59,533 bases of DNA, from assembly GCA_910586665.1 (NCBI GenBank), contig CAJUIX010000020.1:1-59533 (forward strand), in the 5' to 3' direction. A program made the position numbers and the translations under genes. Origin of the DNA: an uncultured Duncaniella sp. (GTDB taxonomy: Bacteria; Bacteroidota; Bacteroidia; Bacteroidales; Muribaculaceae). Below, in pieces: positions 35,273-43,592 of the stretch. Each line of letters opens with the position of its first letter. Position 1 is the stretch's first letter. Under the pieces are notes generated by a model. It was not told the origin of the DNA. It saw only the letters and a program-made list of their open reading frames with translations, and ran no database searches.

Positions 35273-36592
35273 TCAGTGTAAAAAGATGTTAATATACTCC
35301 AATGCGATACGGTCGCGCAGTTCGCGGAATGAATTGAAACTCTCATAGAGGTCGAGCAGGGCTATGGTCGAATTATAGACCTGGCTCTCATAAAGAGAAG
35401 CCGAGGTAGAGGAGCCTGATGGCTGCCCCTGGAGCGCCGAAGTGACACCGGAAATCTGCTGGAAAAGCTTCATCTCCATGTCGAGCAGGCGCGCCGCCCC
35501 CTCGCTGCGTCCCTGGGAAGTAATCTCCGTCGGCAGCTGTCGGCAGCCGGAGTTGATAGGAATCACGCTTCCCGGCTTGCTCCAGAGATTGGACACCTGC
35601 TCCATGTCAACCCCCTTGGGGAGGGCGTCGACAGGCATGAGGAGCGCGCCCTTGGCGCTGTTGGCAAGGATATGGTCAATTGTGGTGACGAGGAGGTTGA
35701 TGTGCTTCTGCTGCCCGACGAGGTCCTCGATAAAGGGGTGAATCTCGCCGTCGGTGAGGGGATAGAACTTCACCGCGAAGGGGTGGGAGCCCGAGGGGAG
35801 ATGCGACCGGCTCTCGTCGATCACCCTCGAGTCGGGCAGGAGGTAGCGGCAGTGCCAGTGGGGGTCGACGTGAGGCGACGAAGAGTCGATGTCGAAGGTC
35901 CAGACCTCTATCACGCGACACAGCTCCGGGCTGCGCGGGCGCGTGAAGTCGGCCAGTATATCAGAATCGGCCGAGAACAGCGACTCGTCCATACGGCGGC
36001 TGCGCAGCTCGCGATAGGCGCGCTCGAGGCGCTGGCAGCGGCGGCGCGAGCCGTGGCCGAAGCGGAGTTTGAGCTCGTCGACACCCATATCGTGGACCAT
36101 GCCGACAATGCGTATATCGTTACCGCGAGGGTCGAGGAAGCGGTTGCAGAAGAAGCTTTCAGGGCTGATGTTGTCGACCCATACTCCGAGGCCTCCCCCT
36201 GAGCGGCGCTCGCAGACCACCTTCTGTATGACACAGCCGGATATGAGATACTCCTCGAGTGCGCGGCTGTCAAGCTCGGAGAGGAAATTGTCGGCGCGGA
36301 GGCGGCGCAGGACCTCGGAAGGCTCCTCCCCCTCCCGGGTGATATTGTAGCGGAAGCGGCCTACGATACTCTTGACGAGCGAGCGCAGGAGATTGTTGGT
36401 CAGCGGCCTCATGCCGGCCATGACAGCCTTGTCGTGCTCGGTGATGCAGCCATATTCGGAGGTTTCCACCGGGTCGCTCCACTGGTCGCCATAAGTGTGC
36501 TGCATCAGACGGCGCCGGCGGGCGCGGGTCGGTGCGTGGAGGCGCCAGGCATCGCGGGCAGCCTCGAAAACAGCGCGGTTTTGAAGAAACAT
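35273..36592 (-). CDS. Phage portal protein, P22/SU10-like
   Basis: 439 residues. Portal-type features in order: RPLTNNLLRSLVKSIVGRF in the N-terminal wing; SGCVIQKVVCE, then ISPESFFCNRFLDPRG (the conserved 'place in the virion' segment naming residues and a DPRG loop); HPFAVKFYPLTDGEIHPFIEDLVGQQKHINLL, the stem entry; KGALLMPVDALP and KPGSVIPINSG; and the long helix LYESQVYNSTIALLDLYESF. Intact and of host-like composition. It has no adjacent terminase, capsid or tail gene. Start is the ATG at 36592, preceded by the shared leader CCCTTAAACCCTAAAC. Confidence 0.75.
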   Translation of the reverse strand: MFLQNRAVFEAARDAWRLHAPTRARRRRLMQHTYGDQWSDPVETSEYGCITEHDKAVMAGMRPLTNNLLRSLVKSIVGRFRYNITREGEEPSEVLRRLRADNFLSELDSRALEEYLISGCVIQKVVCERRSGGGLGVWVDNISPESFFCNRFLDPRGNDIRIVGMVHDMGVDELKLRFGHGSRRRCQRLERAYRELRSRRMDESLFSADSDILADFTRPRSPELCRVIEVWTFDIDSSSPHVDPHWHCRYLLPDSRVIDESRSHLPSGSHPFAVKFYPLTDGEIHPFIEDLVGQQKHINLLVTTIDHILANSAKGALLMPVDALPKGVDMEQVSNLWSKPGSVIPINSGCRQLPTEITSQGRSEGAARLLDMEMKLFQQISGVTSALQGQPSGSSTSASLYESQVYNSTIALLDLYESFNSFRELRDRIALEYINIFLH

Positions 36593-36646
36593 GGTACAGT
36601 TTAGGGTTTAAGGGTGAAGGTTTTGGGTTTAGGGATGAAGGGATGA
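36593..36646 (-). repeat. C/T/A low-complexity leader of the portal gene
   Basis: Between the adaptor-like gene and the portal start. On the minus strand it reads as CCCTAAACCCAAAACC and CCCTTAAACCCTAAAC units. Sixteen nt are identical, in the same sense, with the capsid leader (15268-15283). Confidence 0.65.
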
Positions 36647-37156
36647 GAAAGCCGAGTCGTCGATGCGATATTCATCCTCGCGCAGGGTGACGCAGCGGAG
36701 CGAGAGGAGGGAGTCGCCGGGAGATGACGCGGGATAGAGGCGCAGCGTGCCTCCGACGAAGAGTGCCACGGGGTGCGACCGGGTGGCGCGGGTGAAGGGA
36801 TGGAGCTGGCGTGCGGCGAGGATGTGGGTGGGGGAGGTGACGATGCGGGCCGGGCGCGTCCAGCCTGACAGGCGCACCTCCGTCACCCTCACCACCTCCG
36901 GCGGAAGGCTTACAATGGTGCCGCCGTCGTCTCCGGGTGTGAGCACGACGGAGTGTGAGAAGTCCTCGGGCGCAAGCTGTCCCGGTTCCCCCTCGGCAAG
37001 GAGCCGGCGATACCAGGCGTTGAGGTCGGCACGCATTATAGTGTCGAGGTCGATGCCGTCGTTGCGGCGGCAGACGGCATCGGCCAGCGGGAGGGAGTAG
37101 CCGGAATGTAGGCGCCACTGTTCGAGCATATCGGAGGGGTTGAGGCAGAGTTTCAT
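36629..37156 (-). CDS. Putative phage head-tail adaptor-like protein
   Basis: 175 residues. A helical N-terminal part (about 1-60, DLDTIMRADLNAWYRRLLAEG) is followed by a beta-rich part (about 65-170) with VSLPPEVVRVTEVRLSGW, then short beta strands to the end. This helix-then-SLPxxxxRVxxVRLxGW layout recalls T7 gp11 / P22 gp4-type adaptor proteins that bind under the portal. The call is by layout and position only. First gene of the minus-strand operon: 87 nt after the shared promoter, 36 nt before the portal. Confidence 0.55.
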   Translation of the reverse strand: MKLCLNPSDMLEQWRLHSGYSLPLADAVCRRNDGIDLDTIMRADLNAWYRRLLAEGEPGQLAPEDFSHSVVLTPGDDGGTIVSLPPEVVRVTEVRLSGWTRPARIVTSPTHILAARQLHPFTRATRSHPVALFVGGTLRLYPASSPGDSLLSLRCVTLREDEYRIDDSAFSSLHP

Positions 37157-37243
37157 TGCTATTTTTTAGGTATTAGAAGGGTTGGAGTATAGACTTTTTT
37201 TGGAAAACATATCGGGAAGACTCGCTTCCACGGTCACACAGCG

Positions 37244-37290
37244 CAAAGTTACAGCCCGCGGAGCCCCATTTTAGTGCGATAAAGCAAAAG
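37244..37290 (-). promoter_or_regulatory. Portal-operon promoter with box shared by the capsid operon
   Basis: On the minus strand CTTTTGCTTTATCGCACTA (37290-37272) is followed after exactly 20 nt by TAACTTTG (37251-37244). This equals the capsid-operon promoter in 18 of 19 box positions, in all -7 positions and in spacing. The 20-nt spacers themselves differ, so this is not simply a duplicated segment. It overlaps the divergent bioB promoter region. Confidence 0.8.
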
Positions 37291-37341
37291 CAAGCGAAAT
37301 ATTCTGCGTATATTTGCACCCACCAATCAATATCCAATCAG

Positions 37342-38325
37342 ATGACCGACATAAAATACCTGAAGGAAAAAGTGCTTGCCGGCGGCGAACTCAGCGAAGC
37401 CGAGGCCCAAAGCCTCACAGAGATAGCATCAGCCGACCCGGAAGGGCTGCTCGAGGCTGCCGCCGAGGTGACCGCTCGCTTCGGCAGCCGCGATTTCGAC
37501 TCCTGCTCTATCATCAACGCCCGCTCCGGCCGCTGCCCGGAGGACTGCAAATGGTGCGCGCAGTCAGCCCGCCACAATACCGATATCGACGTCTACCCCC
37601 TCGTGGACCATGACACCTGCATGAAGCTCGCCGACTACAACCGCAGCCGCGGCATCGGACGCTTCTCGCTCGTCACCAGCGGCCGCAACGTCGGCGGCAA
37701 GACCTTCGACAGAATCTGCGACTACTACCGCGAGCTCTCGGCCAAGGAGGGGATATATCTCTGCGCGTCAATGGGCCTGCTCGACCGGGAGGCCATGATG
37801 AAGCTACGCGAAGCGGGGGTCCGCCGCTACCATTGCAACCTCGAGAGCGCCCCCTCCCACTTCCCTACCCTCTGCTCCACCCACAGCATCGAGGACAAAA
37901 TCAAGACCATCGAGGCCGCCCGCGAAGCCGGTATGGAGATATGCAGCGGCGGCATAATCGGCATGGGTGAGACTATGGAGCAGCGCGTGGAGTTCGCTCT
38001 GGCGCTGCGCAGGGTGCGCCCGGCCTCTATACCTATCAATATACTCTGCCCTATACCCGGGACTCCGCTCGAGAACGCCGCACCGCTCACCGACGGGGAG
38101 GTACTGGCGACAGTGGCCATATTCCGCCTCATCCACCCGCATGCAGTGCTCCGCTTCGCCGGCGGACGCGCCTTCATCAGCAAGGAGGCCCAGCGCCGCG
38201 CCCTGCACATTGGCATCAACGGCAGCATCATGGGTGACCTCCTCACCACCGTCGGCTCGCAAATCGATGAGGATATAGAGATGGTACAAGAAGCGGGCTA
38301 CAACTTCAAAACTCCCGGACAGTGA
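37342..38325 (+). CDS. bioB: Biotin synthase
   Basis: Radical-SAM enzyme adding sulfur to dethiobiotin. 327 residues; SAM-cluster motif GRCPEDCKWCAQS (CxxxCxxC), YNLD-type HCNLESAP, and GGIIGMGE. A TATATTTG -7 element is at 37309-37316. The stop overlaps the GTG start of the ThiF/MoeB gene. Its promoter is divergent to the portal operon. Confidence 0.96.
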   Translation: MTDIKYLKEKVLAGGELSEAEAQSLTEIASADPEGLLEAAAEVTARFGSRDFDSCSIINARSGRCPEDCKWCAQSARHNTDIDVYPLVDHDTCMKLADYNRSRGIGRFSLVTSGRNVGGKTFDRICDYYRELSAKEGIYLCASMGLLDREAMMKLREAGVRRYHCNLESAPSHFPTLCSTHSIEDKIKTIEAAREAGMEICSGGIIGMGETMEQRVEFALALRRVRPASIPINILCPIPGTPLENAAPLTDGEVLATVAIFRLIHPHAVLRFAGGRAFISKEAQRRALHIGINGSIMGDLLTTVGSQIDEDIEMVQEAGYNFKTPGQ

Positions 38326-39083
38326 CACCACGAATCAACCTGAGCAAGGAACAGCTGACCCGCTACAAAGGCCATATCTCCCTCTGCGAGATAGACCTCG
38401 AAGGGCAGCGACACATAGCTGGAAGCAGCGTGCTCATCGTCGGCGCCGGCGGTCTGGGAAGTCCCGTCGCCATCTATCTCGCCGCAGCCGGCGTCGGGCG
38501 CATCGGCATCCTCGACGCCGACACCGTCGGGCTGAGCAACCTCCAGAGGCAGATTGCCCACACCACCGCCGATCTCGGTCGACCCAAGGCCATATCCGCA
38601 GCTGAGAAGATGCGCGCCCTCAACCCCGACATAAGCGTGGAGCCGCTGACAGAGATGCTCACCGAGGAAAACGCCGCAGAAATCATCGGCGGCTACGACA
38701 TCACGATTGACTGCACCGACAATCTGCCTACCAGACTGCTCATCAATGACTGCTGCGTCAGCTTAGGAAGGAGTTTCGTCTTCGGCGCGGTCTCCCGCAT
38801 GTCGGGACAGCTTTTCACCCACGTCGCCGGGAGCGCATGCTACCGTTGCATCTTCGACCCTGCGGCCACCGACCCCGACGCTGAACTCCCATGCGCGATA
38901 ACCGGCATCATGAACAGCGTCGTGGGCGTCATAGGCTCCCTCCAGGCCACGGAGGCTCTCAAACTGATAGTCGGGACGGGCGACGCGTTGACAAACCGCA
39001 TCCTGACCTTCGACGCTCTCACTATGGAGTTCAACTCCTTTGCCGTCAAGCCCGTAGAGAATTGTCCGTGCCAGCGTAGTTAA
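38322..39083 (+). CDS. HesA/MoeB/ThiF family adenylyltransferase
   Basis: 253 residues from the GTG at 38322. VGAGGLGSPVAIYLAAAGVG (nucleotide-binding), DADTVGLSNLQRQIAH and the catalytic Asp in DCTDNLPTRLLIND. One zinc-type CxxC near CYRC and another in NCPCQRS. Activates the C-terminus of a sulfur-carrier protein (ThiS or MoaD). Translationally coupled to bioB. Which carrier it serves cannot be told. Confidence 0.9.
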   Translation: MTPRINLSKEQLTRYKGHISLCEIDLEGQRHIAGSSVLIVGAGGLGSPVAIYLAAAGVGRIGILDADTVGLSNLQRQIAHTTADLGRPKAISAAEKMRALNPDISVEPLTEMLTEENAAEIIGGYDITIDCTDNLPTRLLINDCCVSLGRSFVFGAVSRMSGQLFTHVAGSACYRCIFDPAATDPDAELPCAITGIMNSVVGVIGSLQATEALKLIVGTGDALTNRILTFDALTMEFNSFAVKPVENCPCQRS

Positions 39084-39204
39084 TAATTTTTAACTCTGTG
39101 GGTTAAGGAATGTGAAGTTTTATGGCTACTTTTGCAGCGCATTTAAATGACAATCACATTTCCCGGACTTATCTGTCTGAATACCAATCAAAAAATGTCT
39201 GATT

Positions 39205-40332
39205 ATGAACACAACTACCGCAAATATGCCCCGCGTGGAAATCGTAGGCAGCTTTCTGCCCCCCGAAGAACTTGAAAACGCCCTCAGCGAGAAAATCCGC
39301 GGCAACCTCAGCGAAGAAGCCTACCATGCCGAGGAGGACCGTGTGATTGACCGCCTCATCGACCGCGAGATTGAAGCCGGTCTCGAGATTGTCACAGACG
39401 GCGAGATGCGCCGCAAGAGCTGGGACCGCGATTTCTGGGAGGGTTTCAACGGCATGAGCCGCGAGCGAATCGACACGGGCCACATATACCAGGACGACGT
39501 CGTGCGCCACGACCTGCTCCGCTTCACCGGGCGCATCGAATATAACCCCGGACACCCCTTCTTCGACAAATTCACCCACATGCAGAAGCTGACCGCCGGC
39601 CGCGCGGAGGTACGCCAGACCATCCCCTCCCCGGGAGAGCTTTACATGCGCATACTCACAAGCTCCAACGGCGACATTTCCAAGCTCTACGAAAGCCCCG
39701 GGACGCTCGTCGACGACATCGTCGAGGCCTACAGCAAGACCATAGCCGAATTCTACCGCCGCGGCTGCCGCCACATCCAGCTCGACACAGGCGTGTGGGG
39801 CCGACTGAGCGACCCGGAGTTTGACCGCATGCTCCTCATGGGAGGTGTAAACGCCGACGAGATTACCGACCTGCTCCTCACACTCATCAACCGCTCCGTG
39901 GCCGACCGTCCCTCCGACCTCGAAATCACCATGAGTATTGCCGCCGACGAGACCCGCATCCCCCGCTGGTTTGACGAGAAGGAGCTTACACTCCTGCGCA
40001 AGATGCTTGAGAATGTCAATGCCGACGCTTTCCTCCTCCCCTTCGAGCTGTCATCGCCCGAGGACATCAACGTCCTCCGCTGGCTCCCCGCCGGCAAGAG
40101 GGCAATCATAGGTATCGTAGACGGCTCCCTCCCCAACGTGGAGAACATCGCCGACATACTCACTGCCATCGACGTGGCCACCCGCTATGTCCCCGTCAGC
40201 CTCCTCTCCATCAGCCCCTCATGCGGCTTCAAGGTCACTGACCGCGAGCGTCAGGGACTCAACTACGAGACCCAGTGGGGCAAAATAGCCCTCCTGCGCG
40301 AGGCCGCCGCAAAATATGCCGAGACCCGTTAA
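39205..40332 (+). CDS. Cobalamin-independent methionine-synthase-like protein (MetE C-terminal family)
   Basis: 375 residues, one TIM-barrel only, as in YxjG/YxjH-type proteins and archaeal MetE. Visible: VGSFLPP near the start, VTDGEMRRKSWDRDFWEGFNG, HIQLDTGVW, and the zinc-site Cys in SISPSCGFKVTDRE. Probably transfers methyl groups to homocysteine or a related thiol. Promoter: TACTTTTG at 39127-39134. Followed by a DegT gene after 24 nt. Confidence 0.87.
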   Translation: MNTTTANMPRVEIVGSFLPPEELENALSEKIRGNLSEEAYHAEEDRVIDRLIDREIEAGLEIVTDGEMRRKSWDRDFWEGFNGMSRERIDTGHIYQDDVVRHDLLRFTGRIEYNPGHPFFDKFTHMQKLTAGRAEVRQTIPSPGELYMRILTSSNGDISKLYESPGTLVDDIVEAYSKTIAEFYRRGCRHIQLDTGVWGRLSDPEFDRMLLMGGVNADEITDLLLTLINRSVADRPSDLEITMSIAADETRIPRWFDEKELTLLRKMLENVNADAFLLPFELSSPEDINVLRWLPAGKRAIIGIVDGSLPNVENIADILTAIDVATRYVPVSLLSISPSCGFKVTDRERQGLNYETQWGKIALLREAAAKYAETR

Positions 40333-40356
40333 CAAGGGGAGGAAGGAATACCAGCC

Positions 40357-41535
40357 ATGTACAACAATAGAATACACCTCTGCCTCTGCCACATGAGCGG
40401 CGAGGAGCAGCGTTTCATCAACGAGGCCTTCGCCGAGGAATGGGTCGTGCCCCTCGGGCCAAATGTCGACGGCTTCGAAGAGGACCTGAAAAAATTTCTC
40501 ATCGACGGCGACCCTGCCTCCGAGGGGAAGGAGATTGCCGCCCTCTCGGCCGGCACGGCGGCCATACACCTTGCACTCGTCCTGCTCGGAGTCGGGAGGG
40601 ACGACGAGGTGATGTGCCAGAGCTTCACATTCGCAGCTTCGGCCAACCCGGTTGTCTACCAGGGAGCAACACCCGTGTTCGTCGACAGCGAGCCGGGAAG
40701 CTGGAACATGGATCCCGTCCTGCTCGACGAAGCCATAGCCGACCGCGTCGCCAAGACCGGGCGCAAGCCGAAGGCAATAATAGGCGTGCATCTCTACGGC
40801 ATGCCCGCCCGCATCGACGAAATCTGCGCCGTAGGCGAGAAGTGGGGCATCCCGGTGGTCGAGGATGCTGCCGAGGCGCTCGGCTCAACCTACAAGGGGC
40901 GCGAATGCGGCACCTTCGGCCGCTACGGCGTCCTGAGCTTCAACGGCAACAAGATGATTACCACCTCCGGCGGAGGCGCTCTCATCTGCCCCGACGCCGA
41001 GAGCAAGAAGCGGGCCATATTCTTTGCCACACAGGCGCGCGAGCCCTTCCCCTACTACCAGCATGAGCATATCGGCTTCAACTACCGCCTGAGCAACATC
41101 AGCGCCGGCATCGGACGCGGCCAGATGACGGTGCTCGCCGACCATCTCGCCCACCACCGCCGCCTTGCCGCCCTCTACGAGGAACGTTTCAGGGACGTCG
41201 AGGGCATAACCTACCACTCCAACCCTACCCCCGACTGCGACAGCAACTACTGGCTATCCACTATCGAGATTGACCCCGAAATCACCGGCTGCACCCCTGA
41301 GGACATACGCCTCCACCTGGCGGCGCTCAATGTTGAGACGCGTCCGCTATGGAAGCCTATGCACCTGCAGCCCGTCTTCGCCGACGCACCCGCATACGTC
41401 AACGGCGTCAGCGAACATCTGTTCGGACGCGGACTCTGCATCCCCTCAGGCCCCTGGGTCACAGAGGAGGATGCCGAAATGGTCGTAAGGGAAATCGTCT
41501 ACCGTATATCCTCCCAGTCAGCATCGCTGACCTGA
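40357..41535 (+). CDS. DegT/DnrJ/EryC1/StrS-family sugar aminotransferase
   Basis: PLP-dependent, 392 residues. LSAGTAAIHLAL binds the cofactor phosphate; GVHLYGMPARID, VEDAAEALGSTYKG and the Schiff-base Lys in SFNGNKMITTSGGGAL. Makes an amino sugar such as UDP-4-amino-4,6-dideoxy-GlcNAc (PglE-like) for a surface glycan. The nucleotide sugar dehydratase and acetyltransferase partners are not adjacent. Its 3' end overlaps the DUF4834 gene by 37 nt on opposite strands. Confidence 0.92.
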   Translation: MYNNRIHLCLCHMSGEEQRFINEAFAEEWVVPLGPNVDGFEEDLKKFLIDGDPASEGKEIAALSAGTAAIHLALVLLGVGRDDEVMCQSFTFAASANPVVYQGATPVFVDSEPGSWNMDPVLLDEAIADRVAKTGRKPKAIIGVHLYGMPARIDEICAVGEKWGIPVVEDAAEALGSTYKGRECGTFGRYGVLSFNGNKMITTSGGGALICPDAESKKRAIFFATQAREPFPYYQHEHIGFNYRLSNISAGIGRGQMTVLADHLAHHRRLAALYEERFRDVEGITYHSNPTPDCDSNYWLSTIEIDPEITGCTPEDIRLHLAALNVETRPLWKPMHLQPVFADAPAYVNGVSEHLFGRGLCIPSGPWVTEEDAEMVVREIVYRISSQSASLT

Positions 41536-41867
41536 GGCTCACGGGGAGTGTAGGAGGAATCCGAAGCGGATGTCGAGCGATACTCGCTCGTGACCTCTAT
41601 TTCCTCGAATTCAACATATTCGCCCTCGTCGCGGGAGAAAATCTTTTTCTTCCGGCGGGGACTGCGCGGCGGCTGACGATAGCCGCCGTACTGCTGTCCG
41701 GCCCTTTCGTGGCGCTCACGGAAGGCAGGACCGTTGGCGCCGAAGGCCTGGCTGAACATATCATTGACCTTCTGCGTGTATTTGCGGCGCGCATAGCTGA
41801 TCACCATAGGCTTTATGACAAGCCACAGCAGATATATTATAAGTATAGTAGCGAAAAACGTAACCAT
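41499..41867 (-). CDS. DUF4834 small membrane protein
   Basis: 122 residues. N-terminal transmembrane helix (MVTFFATILIIYLLWLVIKP) then a basic, glycine- and arginine-rich cytoplasmic tail, with VEFEEIEV near the end. Matches the Bacteroidota DUF4834 pattern. Function unknown. Convergent overlap with the aminotransferase gene. It lies 51 nt after pssA on the same strand. Confidence 0.75.
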   Translation of the reverse strand: MVTFFATILIIYLLWLVIKPMVISYARRKYTQKVNDMFSQAFGANGPAFRERHERAGQQYGGYRQPPRSPRRKKKIFSRDEGEYVEFEEIEVTSEYRSTSASDSSYTPREPQVSDADWEDIR

Positions 41868-41918
41868 GTTTTTCTAACAAATGAAAAGTAGTAGTGTTCT
41901 GATGTATGTGTTTTTCCC

Positions 41919-42626
41919 TCACTCCTCGACAGCAGTCTTCTTGCCGAGCAGCGAGATGAGGATATAGAGCACGATAGTCCATGCGAGGCCAGGAAGACCC
42001 TCGGTGCTTACAAAGAGGACAGCGGCGGCAAGGATGACATAGCGGCGCACATTATCGCGGAACGACAGGTTGGCAAATTTGAGCGAAAACATTTTCAACT
42101 CGCTAACCATGAGCAGCGATATGGCTAAGATGATGATTACCATAGCTATGTCGCCCGGGTAGTAGTGGGAATTGATCCACGCAAGGGTACCAATCCAAAA
42201 GATAGCGTTGGCCGGAATCGGCAGGCCGACAAACGATGTGGCCTGACGGGTGTCGACATTGAACTTGGCCAGCCGGAGAGCACCCATGAGGGCGATAAGC
42301 AGCGCCGAGGCGACAGCCCAGGAGGCGGCGCCACAGTCGAGCATCACGTTCATGACCAGGAAGGCAGGGGCGAGTCCGAAGCTGACGAGGTCGCTGAGCG
42401 AATCAAGCTCTTTGCCCATAGGTGAATAGGCATGAAGCATACGCGCCGAGAGGCCGTCGCAGAAGTCAAAGACCGAAGCGGCGCCGATGGCGATGAAAGC
42501 CCATGCGAGCGCGCGCAGACCACCGAATTCGAGGTCGAGGTTAAATGCAAAAAACACCGCCACGCATCCGCAGAGCAGATTCAGGCAGGTGATTGTGTTC
42601 GGGATATATGTCTTGACAGATTTCAA
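41919..42626 (-). CDS. pssA: CDP-diacylglycerol--serine O-phosphatidyltransferase
   Basis: 235 residues starting at TTG (42626): MKSVKTYIPNTITCLNLLCGC; there is no ATG in frame that suits. The CDP-alcohol transferase motif DFCDGLSARMLHAYSPMGKELDSLSD is complete (D-x2-D-G-x2-A-R-x8-G-x3-D-x3-D). Several transmembrane helices. Makes phosphatidylserine, which the adjacent psd gene decarboxylates. Confidence 0.94.
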   Translation of the reverse strand: MKSVKTYIPNTITCLNLLCGCVAVFFAFNLDLEFGGLRALAWAFIAIGAASVFDFCDGLSARMLHAYSPMGKELDSLSDLVSFGLAPAFLVMNVMLDCGAASWAVASALLIALMGALRLAKFNVDTRQATSFVGLPIPANAIFWIGTLAWINSHYYPGDIAMVIIILAISLLMVSELKMFSLKFANLSFRDNVRRYVILAAAVLFVSTEGLPGLAWTIVLYILISLLGKKTAVEE

Positions 42627-42682
42627 TTGATGATCTTTGAAGTTTAAGGGAGATATTTGCTTTGGAGAGGGTGGCGGCGGAA

Positions 42683-43363
42683 TCAGTCGTGATGATTCTC
42701 GCGCAGGCGGGCAATCTCGGTCACGCCGCCGGTAGTCTTGTCGCCAATCTTCACATAGATTTCGGCGTCGAGGGGGAGGAAAATGTCGACACGCGAGCCG
42801 AATTTGATAAATCCGAGGTGGTCCTCGATATTTGCCCGGTCGCCCGGCTCGGCGTATGTGACTATTCGCCGGGCCACCGCGCCGGCTATCTGGCGGACGA
42901 GTATTTCCTGGCCGTTCTCGGCACGCAGGAGTATCGTCGAGCGCTCGTTTTCAATACTTGCCTTGGGAAGATAGGCGCTGAGGAAGCGGCCGCGGTGGTG
43001 GCGCACCAGCAGGACCTCGCCGTCTATCGGGAACCAGTTGGCATGGACATTGAGCACCGACATAAACACCGACAGCATCCTCACCTTCCTTCTCAGCACC
43101 TCAGGCTCGAAGACCTCCTCGAGGGCCACGACAGTGCCGTCGACCGAACTGACCACCACATTGTGGCGGTCGCCGCGGAATGTGCGGCGCGGCGAGCGGA
43201 AGAAATTGACTATAAAGAGGTAGAGCACCGCAGAGATTGCCGAGAAGATAATCGGAATCACCGCAGGGCGAATGAACATCCATGCCGAAAGATTTATGAC
43301 AATCATTATCAGCATGACCACAATCAGTATGTTGGTACCTTCGCGGTGTATCTTAACTTTCAT
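42683..43363 (-). CDS. psd: Phosphatidylserine decarboxylase, short form
   Basis: 226 residues with an N-terminal membrane segment. Pyruvoyl precursor cleavage site KFGSRVDIFLP (Gly-Ser). NVHANWFPIDGEV is also characteristic. Produces phosphatidylethanolamine. Paired with pssA, 56 nt downstream. Confidence 0.94.
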   Translation of the reverse strand: MKVKIHREGTNILIVVMLIMIVINLSAWMFIRPAVIPIIFSAISAVLYLFIVNFFRSPRRTFRGDRHNVVVSSVDGTVVALEEVFEPEVLRRKVRMLSVFMSVLNVHANWFPIDGEVLLVRHHRGRFLSAYLPKASIENERSTILLRAENGQEILVRQIAGAVARRIVTYAEPGDRANIEDHLGFIKFGSRVDIFLPLDAEIYVKIGDKTTGGVTEIARLRENHHD

Positions 43364-43592
43364 TCGTTACTGTTGGCGCCGCGGGGGTTCAGCCGCGGTC
43401 GGAAGCTCCTGTGAGAAGAGGTTCGTAAACTCAATTCGCAAATTTAGTTATTTTTTTCCACTTGGCAAAGCAAAGTGTTAAAAAGCATTTTTCATACCCC
43501 CGACCCGATTTAACACTTAACCAATTTTAACTCCCCTCCCACCCCCAAATTCCATTTTTATGGATTTTTTTAAGCCTTATGTATTAAAGCGC

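Noticed and set aside
36599..36641. TTTAGGG units as telomere-like DNA
   Set aside because: Only two or three imperfect units; read on the gene strand they form the same leader as the capsid gene, so a leader function is more sensible.
14726..37290. A complete prophage spanning 14.7-37.3 kb
   Set aside because: The 18 kb between the two phage-like loci is filled with cellular genes (trpS, queG, hemD, rnpA and others); there is no terminase, tail, lysis, integrase or att site.
39084..39204. Cobalamin or SAM riboswitch before the MetE-like gene
   Set aside because: The leader is about 70 nt and shows no conserved riboswitch boxes or terminator.
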